DNA of 11,691 nucleotides from Blastocatellia bacterium (lineage in GTDB: Bacteria > Acidobacteriota > Blastocatellia > Chloracidobacteriales > JADJPF01). Shown here one piece after another: positions 1 to 6,381 of the stretch. The translations under genes and the position numbers were made by a program. Positions within the stretch are counted from its first letter, which is position 1. Each line of letters begins with the position of its first letter. The stretch lies in the NCBI GenBank assembly GCA_023265235.1, contig JAHFUF010000031.1, positions 1-11,691 of the forward strand. Direction: 5' to 3'. A model generated the notes under the pieces. The model searched no databases. It saw only the letters and a list, made by a program, of their open reading frames with translations, and was not told where the DNA came from.

Positions 1-753
1 CCACAAGTAAATGAATTGAAAAGACGTGTTAGTGACTTAAAAGCTTCTACTGAGCGAGATACAAAGTACTTAGATGAAAATGCTTTTGGTATTGAACCAA
101 CTAAGGCAGAGATTGCACAATTAGAAAAAGACTATCAACGAACTAGTGCTGCAATGGATTTGCCAAGACTTAGTAATAGTAGTTCTTTTCACGATGAGCT
201 AGATCGACGTAATCAAGACATTCGCCTTCGCTTAAATGAGGCACGTAAAAAGCTAAAAACCTTAGAACAAATGGTCACAAGCACTGAGCGTCGTAAAACA
301 GCTAATGAAAAAGCAATTCCTGAACTAGAGATTGAGCTTACAAATCTTAATGAGAGGTTGCAAAAACTCTATGCTTTTGATCCAAAAACCTTAGCAACTA
401 CTTATCAATATGCTACTTCAGGAGTAAAGTCTTTACCTTTACTTAGATTTGTTGGTAATGGTTATTGGAATTTAGGGATGTTACAAGAGCTTAAAACTTC
501 TTATCGGGTGCATTTTCAACGAGACTTGCCTGTAACAGCTTTAGGGCAAAGCAATACTCATACTAAAATGGGCTGGGATCATAGTAATGCTGCTGATGTT
601 GGACTTCATCCAGGAACTCTTGAAGGGCAATGGTTAGTCAATTACTTAAAAGATCAAGGTATTCCTTTTATTGCTTTTCGATCGGCTGTTCCAGGACACT
701 CTACAGGGCCACATGTTCATGTAGGGTTAGCTAGTCATCGCTTACCTCACTAG
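1..753 (+). CDS. Coiled-coil protein with C-terminal LAS-like zinc metallopeptidase domain (5' partial)
   Basis: The frame is open to the left edge, so the true start lies outside; 250 residues are visible before the TAG stop. Residues 1 to about 120 are charged, heptad-like and rich in Lys, Glu and Leu, as in a coiled coil. The last 100 residues form a compact domain. It has His187, Asp193, His194 and Asp199 in a T-x-M-G-W-D-H-S-N-A-A-D stretch, and a Gly-Pro-His-Val-His-Val-Gly motif (His238, His240). An H...D plus HxH arrangement matches the zinc ligands of LAS enzymes (M15 and M23 peptidases such as VanX and lysostaphin) that cut peptidoglycan peptides. That family link and a cell-wall role are inference, because the spacing is not a textbook M15 signature. 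A secretion signal, if there is one, would be in the missing N-terminus. The gene converges on the CGNR gene, with 85 bp and no clear terminator between them. Confidence 0.72.
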   Translation, partial: PQVNELKRRVSDLKASTERDTKYLDENAFGIEPTKAEIAQLEKDYQRTSAAMDLPRLSNSSSFHDELDRRNQDIRLRLNEARKKLKTLEQMVTSTERRKTANEKAIPELEIELTNLNERLQKLYAFDPKTLATTYQYATSGVKSLPLLRFVGNGYWNLGMLQELKTSYRVHFQRDLPVTALGQSNTHTKMGWDHSNAADVGLHPGTLEGQWLVNYLKDQGIPFIAFRSAVPGHSTGPHVHVGLASHRLPH

Positions 754-769
754 TATAAACATATTTATT

Positions 770-802
770 TGTCCATATGTCTGTCCATGTGTCTGTCCTA
801 TA
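770..802. repeat. Short 12-bp tandem repeat
   Basis: Two adjacent 12-bp units, TGTCCATATGTC (770-781) and TGTCCATGTGTC (782-793), differ at one position. A third, partial unit starts with TGTCC at 794. The array sits in the 85-bp spacer between two convergent genes, 16 bp after the stop of the peptidase-like gene. Its function is unknown; slippage-prone DNA is the simplest reading. Confidence 0.6.
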
Positions 803-838
803 GGTTAGAGTCGCAAATCGCCCTCATTATTAATTTTA

Positions 839-1483
839 TCATTTGGGATTTTTGTTTAACTTTGAGCGAAACCTCCGCACTTTAGCTAAATTTCCACAAG
901 TTTGCATATCACACCATTGACGCATTTTGTTTTTACTAGTGTCTTCAAATAGCCAACAACAATCATTACCTCCACATTCTCGAAGTCTAGTTAGGTCTAC
1001 TGTTGTAAGGAGTTCTGCTGCTGAGTCAGCTATTAGCCAAAGAATTTTGTCTAAAGAATTTCTATCCCACTGCCAAAAAAACTCACCTTCTTCAAATACT
1101 AATTTAGCATGGCTATAAGCTATCGATAGTGTTTGGTTTAATACACTTATGTCTAAAGGGTTAGGTTCTTTTTTGCTAATAATTTGTTTGCAAATTCGAT
1201 AAATAGCTTCACGTAAGTCTATTGCTTGTTTAATTATAGATTTATTTCCATGTTGGCTTTCTAATAATAGAGTTTGGATTTGATCTTCTGGTAATGATTT
1301 TGTTAATTGGCTCCAAGCTAAAAGATCATAACAATCAGTTAACTTTTCATCTATTATTACATAATCACTAGTTTGATCTGCTGATAAAAGGTATTTGCGT
1401 CCTCCTACAGTGTTTACAAAGTCTAAACAAAGCTGTCCTCCAACTAGATTTAGTAATGCTATTGGTCTTTGATTAAGGTTCAT
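839..1483 (-). CDS. CGNR zinc-finger / ABATE-domain transcriptional regulator
   Basis: The 214-residue protein has the two-part layout of the ABATE / zf-CGNR family, putative stress-responsive regulators. The N-terminal ABATE part starts with a Leu-Cys-Leu-Asp-Phe-Val-Asn-Thr-Val motif near residue 18 and contains a typical LREAIYRI helix. The C-terminal zinc finger has Cys170-x4-Cys175, then Cys191-x4-Cys196-Gly-Asn, followed by a basic tail (KVRRFRSK) suited to DNA binding. The length fits the family. The ATG at 1483 puts the conserved motif at the usual distance from the N-terminus, but there is no clear Shine-Dalgarno site before it. The gene is divergent from the DinB gene, with 258 bp between them that hold a dyad at a promoter; the regulator may act there and on its own gene (inference). 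Its ligand and targets cannot be read from the sequence. Confidence 0.9.
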   Translation of the reverse strand: MNLNQRPIALLNLVGGQLCLDFVNTVGGRKYLLSADQTSDYVIIDEKLTDCYDLLAWSQLTKSLPEDQIQTLLLESQHGNKSIIKQAIDLREAIYRICKQIISKKEPNPLDISVLNQTLSIAYSHAKLVFEEGEFFWQWDRNSLDKILWLIADSAAELLTTVDLTRLRECGGNDCCWLFEDTSKNKMRQWCDMQTCGNLAKVRRFRSKLNKNPK

Positions 1484-1515
1484 AATAAATTAACCGTGTA
1501 ACTATCAAAAACTAT

Positions 1516-1544
1516 TTGACAGGTTACGAATATTATTTTATTCT
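1516..1544 (+). promoter_or_regulatory. Candidate sigma-70-type promoter for the DinB gene
   Basis: A perfect -35 hexamer TTGACA (1516-1521) is followed, after exactly 17 bp, by TATTCT (1539-1544), a fair -10 match. Transcription would start near 1551 and give an untranslated leader of about 190 nt before the DinB ATG. On the other strand the same region offers a weaker TTGAGC / ATATTC pair that could serve the CGNR gene. Confidence 0.5.
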
Positions 1545-1550
1545 GTAACC
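1522..1550. promoter_or_regulatory. Inverted repeat between the -35 and -10 boxes, candidate operator
   Basis: GGTTACGAATA (1522-1532) pairs with TATTC-T-GTAACC (1539-1550), an 11-bp dyad with one extra base and a 6-nt centre. It starts immediately after the TTGACA box and covers the -10 box. Further GTTAC/GTAAC half-sites lie at 1498-1502 and 1570-1574. A repressor or activator site is the likely reading, with the adjacent CGNR regulator as the natural candidate; the pairing of site and protein is inference. Confidence 0.5.
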
Positions 1551-1656
1551 GCTCAAACGTAAATAGTTAGTTACAAGTTTTTAAGTAAGACTAAAAGTAA
1601 TATAAGAAAATATAGAAAAATATAATGAAATACAAAAAGTGCTCAAAATCAATATT

Positions 1657-1694
1657 TTAGCAAAATCTTAGCATTACATTTTAGTCTTTGCTAA
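1657..1694 (+). promoter_or_regulatory. Inverted repeat in the DinB gene leader
   Basis: TTAGCAAA (1657-1664) and TTTGCTAA (1687-1694) are perfect 8-bp inverted arms 22 nt apart, ending 47 nt before the DinB start. They could form a stem in the leader mRNA or be a protein site. Nothing else identifies a riboswitch or attenuator. Confidence 0.3.
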
Positions 1695-1728
1695 TCAATC
1701 AAATTAAGTTTTGTTCAAAATTTTTTAT

Positions 1729-1733
1729 AAGGA
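1729..1733 (+). promoter_or_regulatory. Ribosome binding site for the DinB gene
   Basis: AAGGA lies 8 nt before the ATG at 1742. It decides the start there, rather than at the in-frame TTG at 1688, which has no such site and would add 18 non-conserved-looking residues. Confidence 0.75.
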
Positions 1734-1741
1734 AAAATAAG

Positions 1742-2200
1742 ATGTCAGAAACAAAAAGATTTTTCAATGAATTAAAAAGTATTTACTATGCAAATGCTTG
1801 GCATGGCCCGGCATTAAAAGAGGTTTTAACTGGAATAACTGCTGCGCAAGCAAAAGCAAAACCTATTGCAGATGGGCATAGCATTTGGGAACTTGTTCTG
1901 CATATTTCAGGATGGAATAGTGTTTTCTTATTAGCATTAGAAGGAAAAAGTGCCAACGAGCCAGAAGGAGGAGATTTCCCTATAATTAATGATACTAGTG
2001 AAGGTGCTTGGCAGAAAGTTTTAGCTCAACTTGATCAAGACTATGAAAAATTCCTTAGTGCTGTTTCAAATTTAGGAGATGACCGATTAAATGAGAAAGT
2101 TATTGGTAAAGATTATAACTTTAGGCTTATGCTTAGAGGCATAATCAATCACGATATTTATCATACAGGTCAAATTGCATTGCTAAAAAAGGCCAAGTAA
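1742..2200 (+). CDS. DinB-fold putative metal-dependent protein
   Basis: The protein is 152 residues long, a usual length for the DinB / YfiT-like four-helix superfamily. These proteins bind a divalent metal through three His residues, and some members are thiol-dependent S-transferases. The likely ligands are His54 in the second helix (SIWELVLHISGWN) and His137 and His141 in the last (NHDIYHTGQI), the classic H...HxxxH spacing. No substrate can be assigned; bacillithiol- or mycothiol-linked chemistry or stress response is known for some relatives only. The start at 1742 follows an AAGGA site. The gene is divergent from a CGNR regulator, which could control it, and ends at a strong shared terminator. 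No signal peptide is seen, so it is probably cytoplasmic. Confidence 0.88.
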   Translation: MSETKRFFNELKSIYYANAWHGPALKEVLTGITAAQAKAKPIADGHSIWELVLHISGWNSVFLLALEGKSANEPEGGDFPIINDTSEGAWQKVLAQLDQDYEKFLSAVSNLGDDRLNEKVIGKDYNFRLMLRGIINHDIYHTGQIALLKKAK

Positions 2201-2201
2201 A

Positions 2202-2233
2202 AAATAAAGGGAGACATTGATCTCCCTTTATTT
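2202..2233. terminator. Bidirectional rho-independent terminator
   Basis: AAATAAAGGGAGA (2202-2214) and TCTCCCTTTATTT (2221-2233) form a perfect 13-bp stem with a 6-nt loop CATTGA. The arms end in A/T tracts, so the hairpin gives a U-rich 3' side on both strands. It starts 2 nt after the DinB stop and lies 22 bp from the stop of the convergent FGE-domain gene, so it probably serves both. Confidence 0.9.
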
Positions 2234-2254
2234 CTTATAGGTTACAGGTTGTTA

Positions 2255-3511
2255 TTATTTATTACTTGGTTTATTTTCTTGCTGACCACCAGGGCTATTA
2301 TTAGCTTGAGGCTTGTTATTAGTGGGTTGTGCGGTTTTAGTCTGATTAGTTGTAGTTGTTGCAACAGGGGTGTTGTCAGTTGGTTTAATAACACGAACTA
2401 CTCTAAATCCAAGAGAAGAAGATTTATAAGCACCTGGTTGGTTTTTGCGAAAACTAAGACTAAAAAACGAAGTAGTGTTCATCCATCCACCACCACGAAC
2501 AATTCTTGCACTACCTTGATCAGGACAAAGAGGGTTTTCTTTGGGGCTTTCTTTGTAAAAATCAGCCTTAAAGCCATCTAAACACCACTCAGCTACATTA
2601 CCTATCACATCATATAAGCCAAAGCCGTTAGGGGAATAACTACCAACAGGTTTTAAGTAGTCTAGAATTGGTTCTCCATAAGCTTTGCGGCTATCTTCAT
2701 AAGCATAATTAGCATTACTAGCTTGAATTTCTGTCCCCCAAGGATAGGGTTGATCTTTTGTTCCACCACGGGCAGCATATTCCCATTCAGCTTCAGTTGG
2801 TAATCTGTAGGTTTCTTTAGTAGTAGCAGAAAGCCACTTGCAATAAGCTAAGGCATCTGCATAGGTAACATATACTACTGGATAACGTGCACGGCCAACA
2901 ATTGCATAACTATTCCAAGTTTGTGTTGAGCCATCTTCTTCCGCAGCAGTTTTATATTTGGTTGTTTTAACAAAAACACGGAATTGATGATTAGTGACTT
3001 CATGTTTACTAATTTCAAAAGAAGACAATATAACTTCATGAGTTGGGTTTTCATTTTCCTGACCATCTTTGGATCCCATCATAAATGCTCCTGTGGGTAC
3101 AGTGTTCATTTCAGGGTAATCTGGGCCAAGATCTGTTTCTTGTTGAGTAGGTTTAGCTAACTCAGAAGGCTTTTCTATTCTACGCTCTTTACGTGGAAGT
3201 GGGGCTTTTTCTACCAAAGGGCCAATACGGATAACTGTTTCACTTTTAGGTTTAACCTCTACGTGCTCTGGTTTAGTAATAGTTCCTTCGTCATCTAGGT
3301 GTTTTCCAGCGGTTTTAGGTTTAGTAGTATTAGTTTCTGCACTATCGTCTAAGCCTTTTCCAACAGAGGGTTTCTTTTCAGTCTTTTTAGGTTGGGTTAC
3401 TTCTTCACCATCCAATCCTTTTTGACAGTAAGCATCAGATGCTAACATAGGGATAAGAAAAGAAATGGCTATTAGAGAGAAAGAAAATTTTATTAACTTG
3501 TTTATATTCAA
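2255..3511 (-). CDS. Secreted FGE-sulfatase (SUMF1-like) domain protein without the catalytic Cys pair
   Basis: Of 418 residues, 1-29 look like a Sec signal peptide: Lys5 and Lys8, a hydrophobic core, then an Ala-Ser-Asp-Ala-Tyr-Cys stretch that is not a proper lipobox. Residues 30 to about 135 form a Lys/Pro/Thr/Glu-rich linker with three Lys-Gly/His-Leu-Asp repeats (31, 52, 70). The FGE-sulfatase domain spans about 138-375, with PTGAFMMGS, the EVTNHQF motif, RLPTEAEWEYAARGG, GNVAEW and VRGGGW. A Thr/Asn/Gln/Pro-rich tail of about 40 residues follows. True formylglycine-generating enzymes have a Cys pair after the GGS motif; here that stretch reads Gly-Gly-Gly-Trp-Met-Asn-Thr-Thr, so sulfatase maturation is unlikely. 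A binding or structural role at the cell surface is more plausible. The start is TTG at 3511, backed by AGGAGG 8 nt upstream. Confidence 0.87.
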   Translation of the reverse strand: MNINKLIKFSFSLIAISFLIPMLASDAYCQKGLDGEEVTQPKKTEKKPSVGKGLDDSAETNTTKPKTAGKHLDDEGTITKPEHVEVKPKSETVIRIGPLVEKAPLPRKERRIEKPSELAKPTQQETDLGPDYPEMNTVPTGAFMMGSKDGQENENPTHEVILSSFEISKHEVTNHQFRVFVKTTKYKTAAEEDGSTQTWNSYAIVGRARYPVVYVTYADALAYCKWLSATTKETYRLPTEAEWEYAARGGTKDQPYPWGTEIQASNANYAYEDSRKAYGEPILDYLKPVGSYSPNGFGLYDVIGNVAEWCLDGFKADFYKESPKENPLCPDQGSARIVRGGGWMNTTSFFSLSFRKNQPGAYKSSSLGFRVVRVIKPTDNTPVATTTTNQTKTAQPTNNKPQANNSPGGQQENKPSNK

Positions 3512-3519
3512 AGGTTTTA

Positions 3520-3525
3520 CCTCCT
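3520..3525 (-). promoter_or_regulatory. Strong ribosome binding site deciding a TTG start
   Basis: On the minus strand AGGAGG, within AAAGGAGGT, lies 8 nt before the TTG at 3511. It supports this rare start codon, which also gives a complete signal peptide. Confidence 0.8.
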
Positions 3526-3549
3526 TTCACTAAGAATTTAGGGTTTAGG

Positions 3550-3573
3550 AGTTTAGAAAAGAGATTCTAAACT
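3550..3573 (-). promoter_or_regulatory. Hairpin in the FGE-domain gene leader
   Basis: AGTTTAGAA (3550-3558) and TTCTAAACT (3565-3573) form a perfect 9-bp stem with a 6-nt loop, 25 nt upstream of the AGGAGG site of the secreted FGE-domain gene. It might affect mRNA stability or be a regulator site. No T tract follows on either strand, so it is not a terminator. Confidence 0.35.
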
Positions 3574-3659
3574 ACACGTTACCAGTGTGTTAAAAAAAAG
3601 GCAACAAAGAAACTTAGGTTTTATAATAAAAACAAAGGATAAATATAGAAATAAAGATG

Positions 3660-3688
3660 TTTAATCGCTGATAAGTTTTGCTTATAAT
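3660..3688 (+). promoter_or_regulatory. Candidate promoter for the Cof-cyclophilin-tsaD run
   Basis: A perfect TATAAT (3683-3688) sits 17 bp after a weak -35, TTTAAT (3660-3665). The leader to the first ATG at 3850 would be about 155 nt. The call rests mainly on the -10 box and on the lack of a better candidate in this spacer. Confidence 0.35.
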
Positions 3689-3704
3689 CAGGGCTTGTTT
3701 TTCA

Positions 3705-3732
3705 ATTATACAAATCAAAAACGCTTTGTAAA
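3705..3732 (-). promoter_or_regulatory. Candidate promoter for the FGE-domain gene
   Basis: Read on the minus strand, TTTACA (3732-3727) and a perfect TATAAT (3710-3705) are 16 bp apart. Transcription would start near 3698 and give a leader of roughly 185 nt before the TTG start, which includes the 9-bp hairpin at 3550-3573. Confidence 0.42.
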
Positions 3733-3849
3733 TTTGGTTTAGCAATTATTTAGGACATAGTTTTTCAGAAAATCAATCCATTAAGACTAGCAAGAAGATT
3801 AGCAAGCTTGTCTTTACCCTTGAGGATAAGCAATGTTAGATTAACCGCT

Positions 3850-4692
3850 ATGCATATAAAACTACTAGCTTTAGATATAGACGGGACAATACTTAATTCC
3901 CAACATAAGCTTACTGAACGAACAATAAAAACTGTTCAAAAAACTATGGAGTCATCAGTAAAAGTTGTGCTAGTAACAGGACGACGCTTTCATGCTGCAC
4001 TTCCTATTGCTCAAGAATTAGGCTGTTTGGATATGCCACTAATCACACATAATGGCGCACTAAGTAAAGACCCTAGGACATTAGCAGTTTTTGATTATAA
4101 CCCTTTGGATAAAAACCTTGCTCAAGAATTAGTGCTCTTAGGACGAGATTATAAAGCTGATACGCTTTGTTGCGACAGCCCTCAAACTGAAGGGTTACTA
4201 GTTTATGACCATATTTCTGATAGCAATGTTCGCTTAAAAGCTTATATTGCAATGTTTCATCAGTATACTTATCAGGTTAGAGATCTTTATCATTATATTA
4301 CTCATCCTCCAATACAAATTTTTTATGTAGGTAGTTGTGAGTTAATGGATGAGATTAATGATAAATTGACTCAAGAGTTACATGGCCAAGCAAAATCAGT
4401 GTTAACAGCATATCGTCCAGCCAATATGGCTATTTTGGATGTGATTAATCCTATTTGCTCTAAAGGAGCAGCATTAAAAACCTTAGCTGAATCGCTAAAT
4501 ATTGAGCAGAATGAAGTTATGGCTATAGGTGATAATCAAAACGATATAGAAATGCTTCAGTATGTAGGTTTTCCTGTAATGATGGCAAATTCTGAAGAAT
4601 CTTTACTGAATAAAGGCTTTACTATGACCTTAAGTAATGATGAGGACGGAGCCGCAGTAGCGATTGAAAAATATATTTTACAAACACATTAA
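3850..4692 (+). CDS. Cof-type HAD-superfamily (IIB) phosphatase
   Basis: The protein has 280 residues, typical of Cof / YidA / YbiV-like sugar- and nucleotide-phosphate phosphatases. All four HAD motifs are intact: motif I LDIDGT (nucleophile Asp9, acid/base Asp11), motif II Thr43 in VLVTGRR, motif III Lys205 in CSKGAAL, and motif IV GDNQND (Asp228, Asp232). The type IIB alpha/beta cap lies between motifs II and III. The substrate cannot be told from sequence. The ATG at 3850 is chosen because motif I then falls at residue 9, as in close relatives. There is no Shine-Dalgarno site just before it; a GAGGA lies 24 nt upstream and is better placed for a tiny ATG-TTA-GAT-TAA frame at 3833. An in-frame TTG at 3820 is an alternative start. 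It is the first gene of a tight three-gene run. Confidence 0.92.
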   Translation: MHIKLLALDIDGTILNSQHKLTERTIKTVQKTMESSVKVVLVTGRRFHAALPIAQELGCLDMPLITHNGALSKDPRTLAVFDYNPLDKNLAQELVLLGRDYKADTLCCDSPQTEGLLVYDHISDSNVRLKAYIAMFHQYTYQVRDLYHYITHPPIQIFYVGSCELMDEINDKLTQELHGQAKSVLTAYRPANMAILDVINPICSKGAALKTLAESLNIEQNEVMAIGDNQNDIEMLQYVGFPVMMANSEESLLNKGFTMTLSNDEDGAAVAIEKYILQTH

Positions 4693-4706
4693 TTTTTGGA
4701 GGATTT

Positions 4707-5141
4707 ATGGCTGATAGAACTGCAATAATTGAAACAAACAAAGGAACAATCAAATTCCGACTTTATGAAACAGACGCTCCTATTACTACTAGTAATTTTA
4801 TAGGTTTAGCCGAAAAAGGTTTTTATGATGGACTTACTTTTCACAGAGTTGTACCTAATTTTGTTGTCCAGGGGGGAGATCCATTAGGGACAGGAACAGG
4901 CAATAGTGGAAAGACTATTCCTTTAGAAGTAAAACCTAATCTAAAACATGACGCGGCTGGCGTAGTGGCAATGGCGAGGTCAAATGATCCTAATAGTGCT
5001 TCTTGTCAATTTTATTTTACCCTAGCACCTACTCCACACCTAGATATGGGTTATGCTGTATTTGGTCGTGTTAATGAAGGGGTAGAGGTAGTAAAAAGCC
5101 TTGCAATAGGCGATAAAATGTTAAGTGTTAAGATTGTCTAA
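4707..5141 (+). CDS. Cyclophilin-type peptidyl-prolyl cis-trans isomerase, short cytoplasmic form
   Basis: This 144-residue protein is a single cyclophilin domain that speeds cis-trans isomerisation of Xaa-Pro bonds during folding. The active-site signatures are FHRV (45-48, catalytic Arg47), QGGDP (55-59), ARSNDPNSASCQFYF (about 90-104, with Gln101) and HLDMGYAVFG (111-120). The Trp that confers cyclosporin sensitivity in eukaryotic cyclophilins is not at the usual place, as in many bacterial forms. No signal peptide is present, so it should act in the cytoplasm. GGAGG at 4698-4702 precedes the ATG by 4 nt. The gene starts 14 bp after the Cof stop and is followed by tsaD after 11 bp, so co-transcription is likely, though no functional link between the three products is apparent. 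Confidence 0.95.
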   Translation: MADRTAIIETNKGTIKFRLYETDAPITTSNFIGLAEKGFYDGLTFHRVVPNFVVQGGDPLGTGTGNSGKTIPLEVKPNLKHDAAGVVAMARSNDPNSASCQFYFTLAPTPHLDMGYAVFGRVNEGVEVVKSLAIGDKMLSVKIV

Positions 5142-5152
5142 AATAAAAAGCT

Positions 5153-6241
5153 ATGCGCCTAGTACTAGGAATTGAAAGCTCTTGTGATGAAACTGCTGCG
5201 GCAATCATTGAAGATGGTTGCCGCTTGCGAGCTAATATTATTGCTTCACAGATTGAAACTCACAAACCTTTTGGTGGGGTAGTGCCAGAGATTGCTTCTC
5301 GTGAGCATTTAATAAAAATTGTTGAAGTAGTAAAACAAGCTTGTGAAAAAGCTCAAGTAGAGCTTTCAGATATAGATGGGATTGCTGTAACTTATGGGCC
5401 TGGGTTGATTGGTTCGCTACTAGTGGGGATTTGCTATGCTAAGTCGCTTTCTTATGTTTTAAACAAGCCTTTAGTAGGGATTAACCATCTTGAAGGTCAT
5501 ATTTACTCAGTAGTTTTTGAAAATCCACCAATCGAGTATCCAGCACTAGCCATGGTGGTTTCTGGTGGACATACCAGCATTTACCTTATACCAGAAGCAG
5601 AAAAATATAAGTTAATTGGTCATACTCGTGATGATGCAGCAGGAGAAGCTTATGATAAAGTCGCTAAGCTATTGGGCTTAGGTTATCCAGGAGGGCCAGT
5701 TATTGATCGCTTAGCAAGAATTGGTAATCGAGAAGCCGCCCCGCTAGTTTTTAGTCTGCCGCGAATGGAAGATGATCGTTATGCTTTTAGCTTTAGTGGC
5801 TTAAAAACTGCTGTACTGCGATATGTAAAAGAACAGGCTATAAAGCCTTTAACTACAGGGCTTCAACCTACAGAGCAGGTCTGTAACTTGGCGGCTAGTT
5901 TTCAACATGCTGCGGTTCATTCGCTAATTGTGCCTCTAAGAAAAGCTGTTACTGATTTTCAACCTAAGACAATTATTCTTTCTGGTGGTGTAGCTTGTAA
6001 CAGTGCTTTACGTGTTGCTGCCAAAAGCTTGTCAGAAAAAATAAATACCCCTCTTTATTATCCTAGTCCAATTCTTACGACTGATAATGGGGCAATGATT
6101 GCTGCGGCTGGTTATCCTAAGCTGCTTAGAGGAGAACGAGCAAACTTAGATCTTACCGCTACATCAAGCTTGAAACTACAAAACCTAGATTTGCCTTTAG
6201 AGGATAAACCAAAAGGTAAAGTTAGGTATCGTTTGTCTTAG
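5153..6241 (+). CDS. tsaD: tRNA N6-adenosine threonylcarbamoyltransferase TsaD
   Basis: TsaD, with TsaB and TsaE, transfers the threonylcarbamoyl group from threonylcarbamoyl-AMP to A37 of ANN-decoding tRNAs (t6A). The 362-residue protein has the full set of family motifs. GIESSCDETAAA (6-17) is at the start; NHLEGH follows, with metal ligands His112 and His116; then VSGGHTS, a DDAAGEAYDKVAKLLGLGYPGG loop, FSFSGLKTAV, SGGVACNSALR and TDNGAM with the third metal ligand Asp311. It is somewhat longer than the roughly 337-residue E. coli enzyme, mostly through a C-terminal extension with no known motif. The ATG at 5153 has no clear Shine-Dalgarno site, so translation may be coupled to the cyclophilin gene 11 bp upstream. 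A hairpin terminator follows 40 bp after the stop. tsaB and tsaE are not in this window. Confidence 0.98.
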   Translation: MRLVLGIESSCDETAAAIIEDGCRLRANIIASQIETHKPFGGVVPEIASREHLIKIVEVVKQACEKAQVELSDIDGIAVTYGPGLIGSLLVGICYAKSLSYVLNKPLVGINHLEGHIYSVVFENPPIEYPALAMVVSGGHTSIYLIPEAEKYKLIGHTRDDAAGEAYDKVAKLLGLGYPGGPVIDRLARIGNREAAPLVFSLPRMEDDRYAFSFSGLKTAVLRYVKEQAIKPLTTGLQPTEQVCNLAASFQHAAVHSLIVPLRKAVTDFQPKTIILSGGVACNSALRVAAKSLSEKINTPLYYPSPILTTDNGAMIAAAGYPKLLRGERANLDLTATSSLKLQNLDLPLEDKPKGKVRYRLS

Positions 6242-6280
6242 GCTTTCTAAACAAAAAATACTTACCGAATAATTAAAAAC

Positions 6281-6315
6281 AATAGCCTGTAGATTTACCT
6301 ATGGGCTATTCTTTT
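6281..6315 (+). terminator. Rho-independent terminator after tsaD
   Basis: A 12-bp stem, with AATAGCC pairing GGCTATT at its base and two G-T pairs in the middle, spans 6281-6292 and 6299-6310 with a 6-nt loop. CTTTT follows directly. It closes the Cof-cyclophilin-tsaD run. Confidence 0.8.
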
Positions 6316-6381
6316 AATATATACATGAAGTTTACTTTGTAAATTACTGATTATAAAAGAATAAATATTCCATGAAATCTT

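Larger units (their letters stand above)
3512..3849. other. 338-bp divergent intergenic region
   Basis: This spacer separates the secreted FGE-domain gene (minus) from the Cof-type phosphatase gene (plus). It is strongly AT-rich and holds candidate promoters for each direction, described separately. A 9-bp hairpin AGTTTAGAA / TTCTAAACT (3550-3573, 6-nt loop) lies in the leader of the minus-strand gene. A smaller dyad ATAAG-TTTTG-CTTAT (about 3671-3685) overlaps the plus-strand -10. An imperfect direct repeat, CTAGCAAG (3787-3794) and TTAGCAAG (3799-3806), is 12 bp apart. No gene or structured RNA is recognised. Confidence 0.55.

Noticed and set aside
2249..2581. A 110-codon plus-strand open frame across the end of the FGE-domain gene
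   Set aside because: It lies antisense to a well-supported gene, has a biased, low-complexity translation with no recognisable motif, and runs through the reverse of the repetitive tail.
2255..3511. A genuine formylglycine-generating enzyme
   Set aside because: The Cys pair after the GGS-type motif is absent; the fold alone does not justify the enzymatic name.
3512..3849. A riboswitch or small RNA in the long divergent spacer
   Set aside because: Only short, simple hairpins are visible, with no conserved aptamer core and no terminator next to a leader structure.
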